This document shows positions 1-8,688 of a stretch of 64,000 bases of DNA, piece by piece (within the stretch, counting starts at the first letter, position 1; each line of letters starts with the position of its first letter). This DNA is from Archangium violaceum (GTDB taxonomy: Bacteria; Myxococcota; Myxococcia; Myxococcales; Myxococcaceae): positions 7,627,501 through 7,691,500 of the forward strand of contig NZ_CP069338.1 in the NCBI RefSeq assembly GCF_016859125.1, in the 5' to 3' direction. The translations under genes and the position numbers were made by a program. Under the pieces are notes generated by a model. That model did no database searches. It was not told the origin of the DNA and saw only the letters and a list, made by a program, of their open reading frames with translations.

Positions 1-134
1 CCGGTCTGCTCAGTGAGCGGTTCGGCCTGGGGGCCGTTGCCCCCATGATCGCCGCCTGCGCGGTGCTGTTCACCGTGCTCCACGAGGCGCTCGTCGCGGT
101 GGCCGACCGGGGCACTACCGCTCCGTCACGGTAG
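1..134 (+). CDS. C-terminal end of a membrane protein (partial; MFS-like?)
   Basis: The open frame enters from the left edge in the third base and ends with TAG at 132-134. It gives 43 residues with one strongly hydrophobic stretch (GAVAPMIAACAVLFTVLHEA) followed by a short hydrophilic tail. This looks like the last transmembrane helix and tail of a transporter, possibly of the major facilitator type, but too little is present to name a family. The next gene is convergent, and a short inverted repeat lies between them. Confidence 0.4.
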   Translation, partial: GLLSERFGLGAVAPMIAACAVLFTVLHEALVAVADRGTTAPSR

Positions 135-145
135 GGGCGGGCATC

Positions 146-171
146 ACCGCTCTTCAAATCTCGTGAGCGGT
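146..171. terminator. Hairpin between convergent genes
   Basis: A perfect 7-bp inverted repeat (ACCGCTC ... GAGCGGT, 12-nt loop) overlaps the end of the minus-strand gene and lies just after the partial plus-strand gene. It could end transcription in both directions. There is no U-run, so this is tentative. Confidence 0.3.
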
Positions 172-1089
172 CTGCTCGTAGACGATGACCTTGCCCGAGC
201 GCGGGAAGAGGATGATGTGCAGGGTGCGCCAGTTGTCCCCGTTGGGTCCCGTCGAGAATTCGCGGAAGTAACGCTTCACCTGCACGTTCTCCCCGCTCTG
301 GCCATAGGTGGCCAGGATGTCCGCGTGGAGCGGCTGATAGACCGAGTACATGCTCGACTTGAACTGCTCGTAGGTGAGCACCACCGGTGCGGTATCCGAG
401 CGGTAGCCCTCGTAGAGCCCCTGGGCCAGGACTGCTTCAGCGGCCCGATCCAGGGAGGGCTCGGTTGCGTAGGGCCAGGCGAAGTCCAGCCGGCGCAAGT
501 AGGAGTAGATGTTCTCGTACGCGGAGTTGGCCGCATCCAGCCTGGCCTGGAGCTGGGGGGTGATGCGCTGCTCCTCCAATGAGAGTGCATACCCGGAGGG
601 GGTCGGATAGGCCTGCGACAAGCACGCGCCGCCCACGCAGTCCACCTGCAGCCGGTACTGCTTGCCCGCCGCGTTCCCCCAGCCCACCACGACCAGGTAC
701 TCGCCCCCCTTCGTCAGCGACACCACGTTGACCTTGCTCAGCTCGCCGTAGCCCGAGTCGTCGTCCTGGGCCTCCACGGCGGAGCCATGGCTGCCAGTGG
801 CATCCCTCGGGCCATAGAGGAACAGCCCCGTGTCCAGGTACATGGAGCTCCCCAGGTGGGTGAGCTCCAGCTTGAGCTGAGAGCCCGCGGGAACCTGGAG
901 CGTGTAGGCATCGTAGCCTGGGGTCAGGCTACAATCCGACTGCACCGAGCCCCCCACTGCCACGGGCCGGGTGTAGGGGAAGCGGGTGCCCATGTTTCCG
1001 CTGGCCGGCGTCGTCGGTGGATTCACCCAGGCGCTCAGCAGGGGCAACGGCAGCATCCACAGCAACGCCTTCATCACATTCCGACGCAT
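154..1089 (-). CDS. Secreted protein with PPC-like beta domain
   Basis: 311 residues. The N-terminus (MRRNVMKALLWMLPLPLLSA) is a signal peptide; an internal Met at residue 6 is an alternative start. Residues about 38-150 read as a bacterial pre-peptidase C-terminal (PPC)-like beta-sandwich: 'DAYTLQVPAGSQLKLELTH', 'LFLYGPRD', 'DDDSGYGELSKV' and 'GGEYLVVVGWG' match the usual strand pattern. PPC domains normally accompany secreted peptidases, but no protease motif is visible. The C-terminal half (about 160-311) is unrecognised. Likely exported; function unknown. Confidence 0.75.
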   Translation of the reverse strand: MRRNVMKALLWMLPLPLLSAWVNPPTTPASGNMGTRFPYTRPVAVGGSVQSDCSLTPGYDAYTLQVPAGSQLKLELTHLGSSMYLDTGLFLYGPRDATGSHGSAVEAQDDDSGYGELSKVNVVSLTKGGEYLVVVGWGNAAGKQYRLQVDCVGGACLSQAYPTPSGYALSLEEQRITPQLQARLDAANSAYENIYSYLRRLDFAWPYATEPSLDRAAEAVLAQGLYEGYRSDTAPVVLTYEQFKSSMYSVYQPLHADILATYGQSGENVQVKRYFREFSTGPNGDNWRTLHIILFPRSGKVIVYEQTAHEI

Positions 1090-1237
1090 CGTCTCGGCCT
1101 CAGGTCAGGAGGACGGCGGCCGGAGGCTTTCCCGCCCGGCCACCGCCCTGGGTTGTGAAGAATTCCTGTGCCATCAAGAAGCGAGGAATTCAAGCAACAG
1201 TTGAATAAATCAGGAGCCTTGTACTCCAGGCCCGTGC

Positions 1238-3100
1238 CTACGGGGCAGGGTACAGCTGGAGTTGCGGCACCACCTGTTTGGCGCTCTGGCCGGGTGGCAG
1301 CCATTCCAGGCGGGCACTGGCGTCGCCACCGTGCTCGTAATACTCGACGCGGATGGGATACTTCTGACCGGCGTTGAGTTGCACCGTCGCGCTCCAGGCC
1401 GTGGCGCTCTGGTTGAGCCACTTGTCGATGAGAGGGGTCTTCAGGTCGCCGACGAAGAGCCGCACGCCATCATCGGTGGTGGTCGTGAAGGTATAGGTGC
1501 CGGAGCTCACGGCCTGGACGTAACCACTCCAGACGACGCTGAAGTTGTCCGACGGGACACCCGTCATGGGGGCCCCGGTCCTCCAGTTGAAATCCACGGT
1601 GGGGTCCACCCGCGTGCCCACCAGGTAATTGGAGTTGTTGCCCGAGTAGTACTGCGCCGTGAGTCCGGTGCCGCTCGGCCTGGGCGTCAGCTTGATCACC
1701 GACACCCGATCCGTGAGGTTGAGGGAGAGCTGGTTGTTCGTGATCGCCACGGACGAGGAGGTCATGTTCCCCTGATCATCCAGCGTGTAGAGCGTGGCGG
1801 AGCCGATGGACGCCGGCACGGAGAGCGTGACCGCCTGGCTCGGCACGGCGATCATCGCGTTCTTCGCCACGTCCCAGGAAGACTTCTCCACCCAGGCGTT
1901 CAAGTAGAAGTCGCCGTTGCTCTTCTGGAGGAGCACGGACTGCACGTCGGCGATGTTTCCCGTCAGGGAGTAGTCGAGCGAGCCGGGAGTGAAATTCACG
2001 CCCGGTTCCTTCAACAGGTTCAACAGGTTCTTGATGGCCTTGTACCCTGGCTTCTCCGTCAGGTCATGCCGGAGCATGCCGAAGTTGTCTTCGTCGCGAT
2101 AGGGGTTGTCGGCGTCGTCCACGAAGTCATACACGAAGGCCAGATGGGTTCCGCCCAGGTAGTGCCGGAAGTACCAGCGCGGCAGGTAGCGGCCGTGAAT
2201 GACTTCTGGATAATGGAGCGCGTCGATGGAGCCGTCCTCCTTGACGTTGAGGAGCGTGGCGGTATCGCCAAACCCTTCCGTCGTGGCCATGGGTTTGCCC
2301 GGAGCGGTGACCTGGGCCATGTTGGTGAGCACGTACCCGTAGCTTCCATAATTGTACCCATTCAGCCAGTTGCCCCAGCCCTTCGTCCAGGGATGGCGTC
2401 CGGCCATGTACCAATGGGTGCAGCCGTAATCCAGATAGGCCCCCAGGTCACCCACGGCCAGGTACGCGCCCTGGTCCTTGAACGAGGGGCCAATCAGAGG
2501 CAGGTGGGCGGTGGCCGGATCCGCCTTCAACGCCTTCCACGTGTCACGCGTCGCTGCCTGGACATAGGCCGGCCAGTAGCGGGAGGAGGCGGGATTGGTG
2601 GAAAGGGCGGTCGTATCGGAGGCATACCACCGGAGGTTCGCGTAGAAGCGGTCGACCTCGTTGTTCATCTCCACCGCGCGCACGTTGTTCACCCCCAGCC
2701 GGTTCTTGAGGAAGTCCACGACCGGCATGTTGGTGTATTGGGGATCGGACGTTCCCCAGTAGCTCGCGTTGGGCTTCGTTCCCTGCTCGGGCATGAGCAG
2801 CCAGGTGATCTTGATGCCCTTGCTGGCCAACTCCTGGAGCCGGCTGACCACGGCGCTCTTGGTGCTGGCCTCGCGGATGTTGCGGATGCCGGACGCCAGG
2901 AGCTTGTCTCGCACCGCGGGGTATTGATCGTATGGAACCCCGCCCCCCAGTTTGACCACGACGCCCGTCATGTCCACGAAGCTATCGGAGGTGCGGGCCT
3001 GGGTGGGGGCCGCATGGACGGCCGAGGCGGGAAGGCCAACCGCGATCCACGCGGCCACGAGCAGCCGGTACTTCAAACCTTGTTCATTCATCCGAGACAT
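1238..3100 (-). CDS. Secreted glycosidase-like protein with C-terminal PA14 domain
   Basis: 620 residues from the ATG at 3100, chosen because GGGAG lies 7 nt upstream and a signal peptide follows (AxA site 'SAVHA', residues 26-30). The open frame runs further upstream, but that part is non-coding in character. Residues about 35-400 look like a clan GH-A-type TIM barrel: 'VEMNNEVD' puts a Glu at 148 after Asn as in the acid/base Asn-Glu pair, and 'MATTEGFGD' puts a possible nucleophile Glu at 275. Residues about 490-615 form a PA14 domain ('GLTAQYYSG', 'VVWSGYV', 'TTDDGVRLFVG', 'RVEYYEHGGDASARLEW'), a carbohydrate-binding fold. The glycoside hydrolase family was not resolved. It is divergent from the next secreted glycosidase. 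Confidence 0.8.
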   Translation of the reverse strand: MSRMNEQGLKYRLLVAAWIAVGLPASAVHAAPTQARTSDSFVDMTGVVVKLGGGVPYDQYPAVRDKLLASGIRNIREASTKSAVVSRLQELASKGIKITWLLMPEQGTKPNASYWGTSDPQYTNMPVVDFLKNRLGVNNVRAVEMNNEVDRFYANLRWYASDTTALSTNPASSRYWPAYVQAATRDTWKALKADPATAHLPLIGPSFKDQGAYLAVGDLGAYLDYGCTHWYMAGRHPWTKGWGNWLNGYNYGSYGYVLTNMAQVTAPGKPMATTEGFGDTATLLNVKEDGSIDALHYPEVIHGRYLPRWYFRHYLGGTHLAFVYDFVDDADNPYRDEDNFGMLRHDLTEKPGYKAIKNLLNLLKEPGVNFTPGSLDYSLTGNIADVQSVLLQKSNGDFYLNAWVEKSSWDVAKNAMIAVPSQAVTLSVPASIGSATLYTLDDQGNMTSSSVAITNNQLSLNLTDRVSVIKLTPRPSGTGLTAQYYSGNNSNYLVGTRVDPTVDFNWRTGAPMTGVPSDNFSVVWSGYVQAVSSGTYTFTTTTDDGVRLFVGDLKTPLIDKWLNQSATAWSATVQLNAGQKYPIRVEYYEHGGDASARLEWLPPGQSAKQVVPQLQLYPAP

Positions 3101-3330
3101 CGAGCGCTCCCAGGGGGGGATGGGATGGGGACACCAGAAAGGTACTGCACGGACATTGTCTGCCCTGCCGCTGCATTGTTTCCACCTCAACCATGTTTTT
3201 ATCGCGAATCCAGAATGTCGAGACAGGTGGGGTATCCGATTCTGAGAAAACGGTTCTTTCCTGGAGTGCGTGGACCTTTGCGGAGAGTCCTCATACGGTG
3301 CGCCGCGCTTCCTTTCGAATGAGGTCAATC

Positions 3331-4791
3331 GTGAGACATCTCCTCGCCCGGTGGTCGCTGGCCCTGTTCGCGGTACTCACCGCCTGTCATGAGTTCCCCG
3401 AGGCGGAGGAGGGGCTCGGCGAGCCGGCCGCGACCGCGCTCGTCAACGCGCAGACGCTGACGTGCTCCACGCTCCAGGTGCTGCGTGGCTCCATCGGGTC
3501 GGGGCAGGGCGTCCAGGCGCTCTCGAGCCAGACCCTCTCCGGCACGGAGGACCGCTGGGCGGAGTACGTGGAGTTCGCTCCCAATAGCTCGGCGACGTGC
3601 TCCTATGGTCTGCCACAAGGCGTGAGCGCTTCGTCCGTTCAGGATGCGGAGGTAGGCATCAACTACCGCGGCCCTCTGCGTTCGGAGATGCGCTGGCTCT
3701 TCGAGGCCTGGGATTACGAGGCCGGTCTCTGGGTGGTGGTGGGTGACAACACCTTCGCCCGTTCCTGGGCGTGGACGTCCGCGTCACTCCAGCTCCCCGC
3801 TCCGGTCGGGCGCTTCGTGAGTGGTGGCCCCTTCAAGCTGCGCTACAGGACCGAGTCCTCGGCGGATGCCTCCCTGCTCGATCTGCTGGTCGTGCGTGTT
3901 CAGCTGGCGGGTACGGACGCGGGCAGCCCCACGACCGATGGTGGAACGACCGATGGCGGAACCACCCCGGCCCCCGTGCCCTGGACGGGCGTCAGTAGCT
4001 TCACCTACCAGCTGACCGAGTATGCCAATGGCCGGCTGGATCAGATCGCCGGCTCCAGGTTCGACCTGGCCGTCATCGAGCTGTCTCGTGATGGCGCGAG
4101 CGACTACTTCCAGAGCGACGAGCTCGCGGCGGTGAAGGCCACCGGAAAGCAGGTGCTCGCCTATTTCGAGATTGGCGCCATCGAGGAGTACCGCCCCGAG
4201 TGGAGCCAGGTCCCCGCAGACCTGAAGCTTGGCGCGGTGGACGGTTGGCCGGACGAGCAGTACGTGAAGTACTGGGACGAGCGCTGGTGGCCCATCGTCC
4301 AGGGCCGCATCGACCGGGCCCTCGCCGCTGGCTTCGATGGCTGCTACCTCGACATGGTGGTGACCTATGAGGAGATTCCCGCCAACGCCGCGGGCACCAA
4401 CCGGGACGACCTGGCGCGCAAGATGGTGGCGCTCCTCACACGCATCAGCCAGTACGCGAAATCCAAGAACCCGTCCTTCCGCGTCATGCCGCAGAACTCC
4501 CCGGAGCTCGTCGACTACGCGGGTTACCTCCAGGCCATCGATGGGCTGGCCATGGAGGACATGTACTGGTCGGACGACGTGGCGTGCGGCGAGGACTGGT
4601 GTGAGGAGAACCGCCGCAACGCCTCGCGCGTGCGTGCCGCGGGCAAGCTCGTCCTCTCGGTCGATTATGCGGTGCAGTCCGCGCACATCGCCGATGCCTA
4701 CACCCGCTCCCGTGCCGCCGGCTTCGTTCCCTATGTCACCGTGCGCGCGCTCGATAGGGTGACCGTGAACGCTGGCTGGGACCCGCGGTAG
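3331..4791 (+). CDS. GH114-like lipoprotein (endo-alpha-1,4-polygalactosaminidase family)
   Basis: 486 residues from the GTG at 3331, chosen for the GAGG six nt upstream; an in-frame ATG at 3319 lacks a ribosome site. The signal peptide ends in a lipobox (AVLTAC). Residues about 40-190 form an uncharacterised beta-rich domain, then a Thr/Gly/Asp linker (TDGGTTDGGTTPAP). The rest is a GH114/TM1410-type barrel: 'DLAVIELSRDG', 'KQVLAYFEIGAIEEYRPEW', 'GFDGCYLDMVVTYE', 'MPQNSPELV' and 'DGLAMEDMYW'. The family hydrolyses polygalactosamine-type exopolysaccharides. The target here is not known; exopolysaccharide or prey-surface glycan is an inference. Confidence 0.8.
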   Translation: MRHLLARWSLALFAVLTACHEFPEAEEGLGEPAATALVNAQTLTCSTLQVLRGSIGSGQGVQALSSQTLSGTEDRWAEYVEFAPNSSATCSYGLPQGVSASSVQDAEVGINYRGPLRSEMRWLFEAWDYEAGLWVVVGDNTFARSWAWTSASLQLPAPVGRFVSGGPFKLRYRTESSADASLLDLLVVRVQLAGTDAGSPTTDGGTTDGGTTPAPVPWTGVSSFTYQLTEYANGRLDQIAGSRFDLAVIELSRDGASDYFQSDELAAVKATGKQVLAYFEIGAIEEYRPEWSQVPADLKLGAVDGWPDEQYVKYWDERWWPIVQGRIDRALAAGFDGCYLDMVVTYEEIPANAAGTNRDDLARKMVALLTRISQYAKSKNPSFRVMPQNSPELVDYAGYLQAIDGLAMEDMYWSDDVACGEDWCEENRRNASRVRAAGKLVLSVDYAVQSAHIADAYTRSRAAGFVPYVTVRALDRVTVNAGWDPR

Positions 4792-4803
4792 GCTCCGGGA
4801 ACC

Positions 4804-5295
4804 ATGGAGCTTCTGACCGGACGTCTCGTCCTGCGTGACTTCCTGCCAGGGGATTGGCCTGCCGTGTTCGCCTACCAATCCCTTCCGGCCTATCTCGAGC
4901 ACCATGGTCAGCCAGCCCCGTCGAGCGACGACGTTCGTCTCTTCGTGGAGATGCTCCATGGCTGGGCCCAGGAGGTCCCTCGGACGAAATACCAGCTCGC
5001 CATCACCCTGGGCGGAGCCGTCATTGGCACGTGCGGGGTGCGCAAGGAAACGCCGGAAGGGGAGGAGGCGGAGTGGGGCTGTGAGTTGGCCCCGGCGTAC
5101 TGGGGCCACGGATACGCCCGGGAGGCGTCCCGGGCCATCCTCACCTTCGGTTTCGAAACCCTGCGGCTCCGGCGCATCTGGGCGCGAACGTCGCCCGCGA
5201 ATGACCGGGCCATGCGGCTCGCCGAGGGCCTTGGCTTCCGTCGGCTCTCGCCAGGGCTCTACGAGGCGACCGGTCAACGCTCCCGGGGCGTGTAG
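4804..5295 (+). CDS. GNAT N-acetyltransferase (RimJ/RimL type)
   Basis: 163 residues. It starts like RimJ-type proteins ('LLTGRLVLRDFLPGDWPAVFAY'). It contains the acetyl-CoA-binding region 'CELAPAYWGHGYAREASRAIL' and the closing 'ANDRAMRLAEGLGFRR'. The family transfers acetyl from acetyl-CoA to N-terminal or small-molecule amines. It starts 12 nt after the GH114 gene, so the two may be co-transcribed. Substrate unknown. Confidence 0.85.
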   Translation: MELLTGRLVLRDFLPGDWPAVFAYQSLPAYLEHHGQPAPSSDDVRLFVEMLHGWAQEVPRTKYQLAITLGGAVIGTCGVRKETPEGEEAEWGCELAPAYWGHGYAREASRAILTFGFETLRLRRIWARTSPANDRAMRLAEGLGFRRLSPGLYEATGQRSRGV

Positions 5296-5477
5296 GGGCT
5301 GAAGAAGTCGGCGCCGGCCCACTTCGGCGTTGCATGCCGAGTGCTCGGCACCACTCCGCGATAGCTCGAGGCCTGGTTCGGATCACCCTACTGCTCAGGT
5401 CGAACCGCCCAGGCCAGACCGTCCGGTCTCCCACCGACATCGATACGGCCGGTGACTTCCCCACGGACCCTGGCTGT
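5296..5477. other. Intergenic, convergent; nothing recognised
   Basis: 182 bp between the ends of the GNAT and PadR genes. No gene or clear terminator is visible. Confidence 0.4.
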
Positions 5478-6032
5478 CTATGCGCGGAGCCGCTCGATCT
5501 TCTGCGCGGCCTCGTCGATCAGGGCCGCCACTTCGAGGACGATCTTCTTGTCGGCGTCGGCCGACAGCGTGTCGAACAGCACGCTCTTCAGGTTGTGCAT
5601 GGCGCGCCGGACCGGGGCCGCGTCGGTCCGCTCGCGCATCTCCGCGGCGGCTCCGAGCCGCTGGAGCAAGGCCTCCACGACCTTCGCGTTCTCGTCGAGA
5701 AGCGCCTGGCCTTGCGGTGTGATGGAGAAGAGCTTGCGCTGGTTGTCGGTATCCGGCTCGCCGACCAGGCCCATGTCCTGGAGCAGGGTGAGCGTCGGAT
5801 AGACCACCCCTGGGCTGGGTACATACTCGCCGCGGCTGAGCCCTTCGATCGCGCGGATCAGGTCGTACCCGTGGCGGGGCTCCTGGGCGATGAGGTGGAG
5901 CAGGACGAGGCGCAGCTCGCCGCCCTCGAACATCCGGTGGCGTCCGCCATGTCCATGCCGCCCCCTGTGATCCTCCCGCCCGCCCTGCCAGTGCTCCGAC
6001 TCGTCCCGCCTTCTTCCGTGTCTGCCCCGCAT
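5478..6032 (-). CDS. PadR family transcriptional regulator
   Basis: 184 residues from the ATG at 6032, which has GGAGAGG seven nt upstream; the frame continues upstream but is not gene-like. The first ~33 residues are rich in His, Arg and Gly, as in many PadR proteins. The winged helix follows: 'LRLVLLHLIAQEPRHGYDLIRAIE', 'YVPSPGVVYPTLTLLQDMGLV' and the wing 'RKLFSITPQGQALL'. The C-terminal helices (about 100-184) are the dimerisation part. PadR proteins bind DNA as repressors and release it on ligand binding. No partner gene is apparent next to it. Confidence 0.9.
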   Translation of the reverse strand: MRGRHGRRRDESEHWQGGREDHRGRHGHGGRHRMFEGGELRLVLLHLIAQEPRHGYDLIRAIEGLSRGEYVPSPGVVYPTLTLLQDMGLVGEPDTDNQRKLFSITPQGQALLDENAKVVEALLQRLGAAAEMRERTDAAPVRRAMHNLKSVLFDTLSADADKKIVLEVAALIDEAAQKIERLRA

Positions 6033-6340
6033 GATGTGCCCTCTCCGAGAAGTGAGCGAGGTCGGCGAACCCCGAGGCGTGTGCGGCGCTCGTCGCGAGG
6101 CGCGCCAGCGCCGCCACGGCGAAGAGGAGCCGGCGTCACAGTTGGAAGGTGCCGAACAGCGCCTGCGGGTGTGCCTCTGAGAGGCCGGTGTTCGCATAGA
6201 AGGAGCGGGATGCGGAGTCGAAGGCCCAGCGCTGCGACCTCTGCTGTGTCCTCCCACCCTCGGCCAACCCGGTGGCTTGACGGGTGTACCCGCATTTCCG
6301 TTTGATTCCGGATGTACGGCTTTGGTCACGTCTCCTCCGG
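6033..6340. other. Intergenic region with possible gene remnant and direct repeat
   Basis: About 300 bp between the divergent PadR and SitA-like genes. On the minus strand a protein-like end, 'RSFYANTGLSEAHPQALFGTFQL', stops at 6136 and may be a remnant, but has no credible start. An 11-nt direct repeat (TCCGGATGTAC) occurs twice, 30 nt apart, just before the toxin start (about 6307 and 6337). TTGACG at about 6277 followed by GGGTGTACCC could be promoter parts. Confidence 0.3.
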
Positions 6341-7870
6341 ATGTACCCTGTGTCCACCCGTCTTCCTGGCGCTCGCCCTAAGGGCGCGCATCTGAGCCCC
6401 TGCTTTGGTGCCTGGGCCCTCATCGTTCTTTTCCAGTTCGCGTGTGCCACGGGCACCCCACACGGCAGCCTCCTCGTCGGCTACCGCTGCAACTCGCTCA
6501 CGCTCCCGGCGGTCACCAAGGTGCGTGTGGCCGCCAAGGCGGGGCCCGGGCTCGAGTCCGCCACCGTGTATGTGGTGGACTTCATGGAGCCCGGCAACGT
6601 CGCTACCTGGTTGGTGCCCATCCCCAGGGCCGAGTTTCAGCAAGCTTTCCAGCGGCTCGCTCGCGGCGTGCGGCTGAAGCGGAAGTCGCCACGTGAGGCC
6701 GCCCACGAGCTGCCGAGTCTCGTGGCGACGAAGCCGGGCGACCCATGGGTCGCCATGACGGGTTACTGGGAGGTGGAGCACCACCATCGCTCGGCCCCCA
6801 CCTGGGTACCCCTGCGTCAGGACGGCCCGGTTGCGCTCATTCCCGAGGCCGAAGCAGCCCTCAAACGGAAGTACCTGAAGTGGTGTGAATACCAGGGGGG
6901 CGGCGACTGCCTCGGCCTGCTGGACGATGAGCCCTACTTGCGCGCCGATGACCGGCGGGCGTTTGCCCTGGCCCTGGCCTTCGGCAGGGTCCTTGAGGAG
7001 ACGCGCGATGCGCTGAAGGCCGAACTACTGGACGTGCGGATGATTGTGTCCATGATCGTCTGGACGGTGGCCCTCTACTGCATGATGTGGGTGGTGCCCG
7101 AGCCCACGACCAAGGCCCTTGCCGCCAGCATGACCCTTCTCCTGGTGGGCTACCTGGGTCTCAACACGGTGTACGAGCTGATGGACGGGTGGACCCGCAT
7201 GGCCGACACGGCGCACCACGCCACCACCTTCGAGGAACTGCGCACGGCGGGAGAGGAATTCGGCAAGGTGCTGGGCGAGGACGCCGCCCGGGCCATGATT
7301 CTCGCCGTGGCCTCTCTCAGCGGGCACGCGCTGGGGCAGGTGCTGCCACGGGTGAAGTCGCTTCCGCGCTTCAACCTCGCCGGGAAGCAGTTCGAGGCGC
7401 AGGGCGGCGCCGCTGTCCTGAGACGCCTGGAGGTGACGGAGGCGGCGCTCGCGACGGAGGGGGCCCTGGCCAAAGCGGTGGTGGCGGCGGAAACAGTGGC
7501 CACCTCGCCGCAGGGCCCCATGGCCGTGGTGATGCTCAAGAAGGGGACGGGCAGTGGGCCGGGTCAGGCTCCAGGGGGCCGCTCCGCCGAAACCGTCATC
7601 CGCCACCGGGGCGGCAACCGGCAGGTGGAGTTGAGCGACGGCCAGCGCTGGCACCTGCCGCGCGGCAAATCGGCTGCGGACATTCCCGCCGAGGACAAGG
7701 TGGGCGACATGCTCCAGGAGGCTGTCTCCAAGGCCGCGAACGAGTGGGGACCCCACAGGCTCACGCCGAACGAAAAAGACGCCATGGAGCAGGCCTTGAA
7801 GAAGGGCGAGTACTGGTTGGCGCGACTGTTGGAGCGTGAGGCCGGGGGCGCTTCGTCCATGCCAGGTTGA
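6341..7870 (+). CDS. SitA5-like polymorphic toxin lipoprotein, frameshifted at its 3' end
   Basis: 509 residues from the ATG at 6341; a GTG at 6284 is an alternative. The signal peptide ends in a lipobox (LFQFAC). The middle ('RRAFALALAFGRVLEETRDAL', 'VVPEPTTKALAAS', 'ATTFEELRTAGEEFGKVLGEDAAR') matches my recollection of the conserved N-terminal part of myxobacterial SitA5-type toxins. These lipoproteins pass between kin cells by TraA-dependent outer-membrane exchange and poison non-immune siblings. Two hydrophobic helices follow the 'VRMIVSMIVW' motif. The frame ends early at 7868-7870, but the family-like C-terminus continues in another frame to 8031 (next entry). The shift lies near the G5 run at 7844-7848: one extra G would restore a full-length toxin. 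This could be a sequencing error, an inactivating mutation or a slippage site. Confidence 0.75.
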   Translation: MYPVSTRLPGARPKGAHLSPCFGAWALIVLFQFACATGTPHGSLLVGYRCNSLTLPAVTKVRVAAKAGPGLESATVYVVDFMEPGNVATWLVPIPRAEFQQAFQRLARGVRLKRKSPREAAHELPSLVATKPGDPWVAMTGYWEVEHHHRSAPTWVPLRQDGPVALIPEAEAALKRKYLKWCEYQGGGDCLGLLDDEPYLRADDRRAFALALAFGRVLEETRDALKAELLDVRMIVSMIVWTVALYCMMWVVPEPTTKALAASMTLLLVGYLGLNTVYELMDGWTRMADTAHHATTFEELRTAGEEFGKVLGEDAARAMILAVASLSGHALGQVLPRVKSLPRFNLAGKQFEAQGGAAVLRRLEVTEAALATEGALAKAVVAAETVATSPQGPMAVVMLKKGTGSGPGQAPGGRSAETVIRHRGGNRQVELSDGQRWHLPRGKSAADIPAEDKVGDMLQEAVSKAANEWGPHRLTPNEKDAMEQALKKGEYWLARLLEREAGGASSMPG

Positions 7871-8031
7871 AACAACAATTCGACGGACCTCTTCAGTTCA
7901 AGCCCCAGGGCGTCGACGTGATTGACCCCAAGACGGGCCGCCAGTACGAGATTCTCGCCGGAACAGAGTCGAACATGGCCCGCCATGGCCGCCGCATGGC
8001 GGGCGAGTTCTTCCGGATGATCACCTTCTGA
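7867..8031 (+). pseudogene. Out-of-frame C-terminal tail of the SitA-like toxin
   Basis: In the -1 frame relative to the upstream gene, coding-quality sequence runs to TGA at 8029-8031. It begins 'RFVHARLKQQFDG', continues 'GVDVIDPKTGRQYEIL' and ends 'MARHGRRMAGEFFRMITF'. There is no start codon or ribosome site of its own. It reads directly on from 'LARLLEREAGG' if one base is added in the G run upstream. The D...E pattern in the DVIDP...YE segment resembles restriction-endonuclease-fold toxins, but that assignment is only a guess. Confidence 0.65.
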
Positions 8032-8042
8032 AAGGGGCGGCC

Positions 8043-8675
8043 ATGGGGTGGCTGGAGAACGTCATCTTCAAGAACCAGGAGATTGCCAACGAGCGGCTGG
8101 AACTGACGGACAAAAATTCCCTCTACTTCCTCAGCACGGGCTTGACGCTGCGCAAATGCACCGTCGTCCTGAAGGTTCCCTCCAGTCGTCTGGTCATCAA
8201 GCAGGCCACGTTCATTGACTGCACCTTCGAGGTGAAGCAGGAGTCGAAGAACTACCAGCAGTGGATAAGTGCCTCCCTCAAGGGATGTCGGTTCAAGGGT
8301 CGCTTCTCGGGGTGCGACTTCGGCCACTGGCCCGAGTACGGCAGTGACCCCTGGTTTCAATTCGGCTCCATCGAGGACTGCGACTTCACTGAGGCCCGGC
8401 TGGCAGGGTGTCGGTTTCACGGCTGCGACATCAACACCCTGCGCTTCCCCAAGTGGCCCTGCTTTACCTTCCTGGACCCCATTGGCCGAGCCCCCGAACT
8501 ACGCAGCGTCAAATGGCCGGGAAGCTTTGGCGATGTCGTCGTGGACAACCTGCATACCCACCCGACGTCCACCAGGGCCTTGACCTATTACGCTCCCTCC
8601 GCTGCCGAGCGCTTCGAGACAAGCCCCGAGGAACTCCGAGCCGTCATCGAGAAGTTCGACTGCATCGTCTACTGA
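8043..8675 (+). CDS. SitI-like immunity protein (pentapeptide-like pattern)
   Basis: 210 residues, starting 12 nt after the toxin tail with an AAGGGG ribosome site. The interior has cysteine-spaced steps such as 'TFIDCTFEV', 'LKGCRFKGRFSGCDFG', 'IEDCDFTEARLAGCRFHGCDI', resembling a pentapeptide-repeat beta helix. It has no signal peptide, so it is probably cytoplasmic. Its position right after a SitA-type toxin is where the cognate SitI protein is encoded, so it most likely neutralises that toxin. An intact immunity gene beside a disrupted toxin fits an organism that still receives or once made the toxin. Confidence 0.7.
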   Translation: MGWLENVIFKNQEIANERLELTDKNSLYFLSTGLTLRKCTVVLKVPSSRLVIKQATFIDCTFEVKQESKNYQQWISASLKGCRFKGRFSGCDFGHWPEYGSDPWFQFGSIEDCDFTEARLAGCRFHGCDINTLRFPKWPCFTFLDPIGRAPELRSVKWPGSFGDVVVDNLHTHPTSTRALTYYAPSAAERFETSPEELRAVIEKFDCIVY

Positions 8676-8688
8676 CCAGGAGCGGTCC

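Noticed and set aside
1262-3322. Long open frame opposite the PA14 glycosidase (also 10138-12210, 12494-14242, 3784-5322, 31061-34303 and 36716-39508)
   Set aside because: These are antisense frames in GC-rich DNA, with His/Arg/Gly-rich low-information sequence and no domain; the opposite strand has clear families.
3930-3970. Short direct repeat in the GH114 gene
   Set aside because: It encodes the TDGGTTDGG linker, a common low-complexity domain linker.
6136-6456. Minus-strand frame opposite the toxin start
   Set aside because: Only the last ~30 residues look protein-like; there is no start or ribosome site, so it is noted only as a possible remnant.
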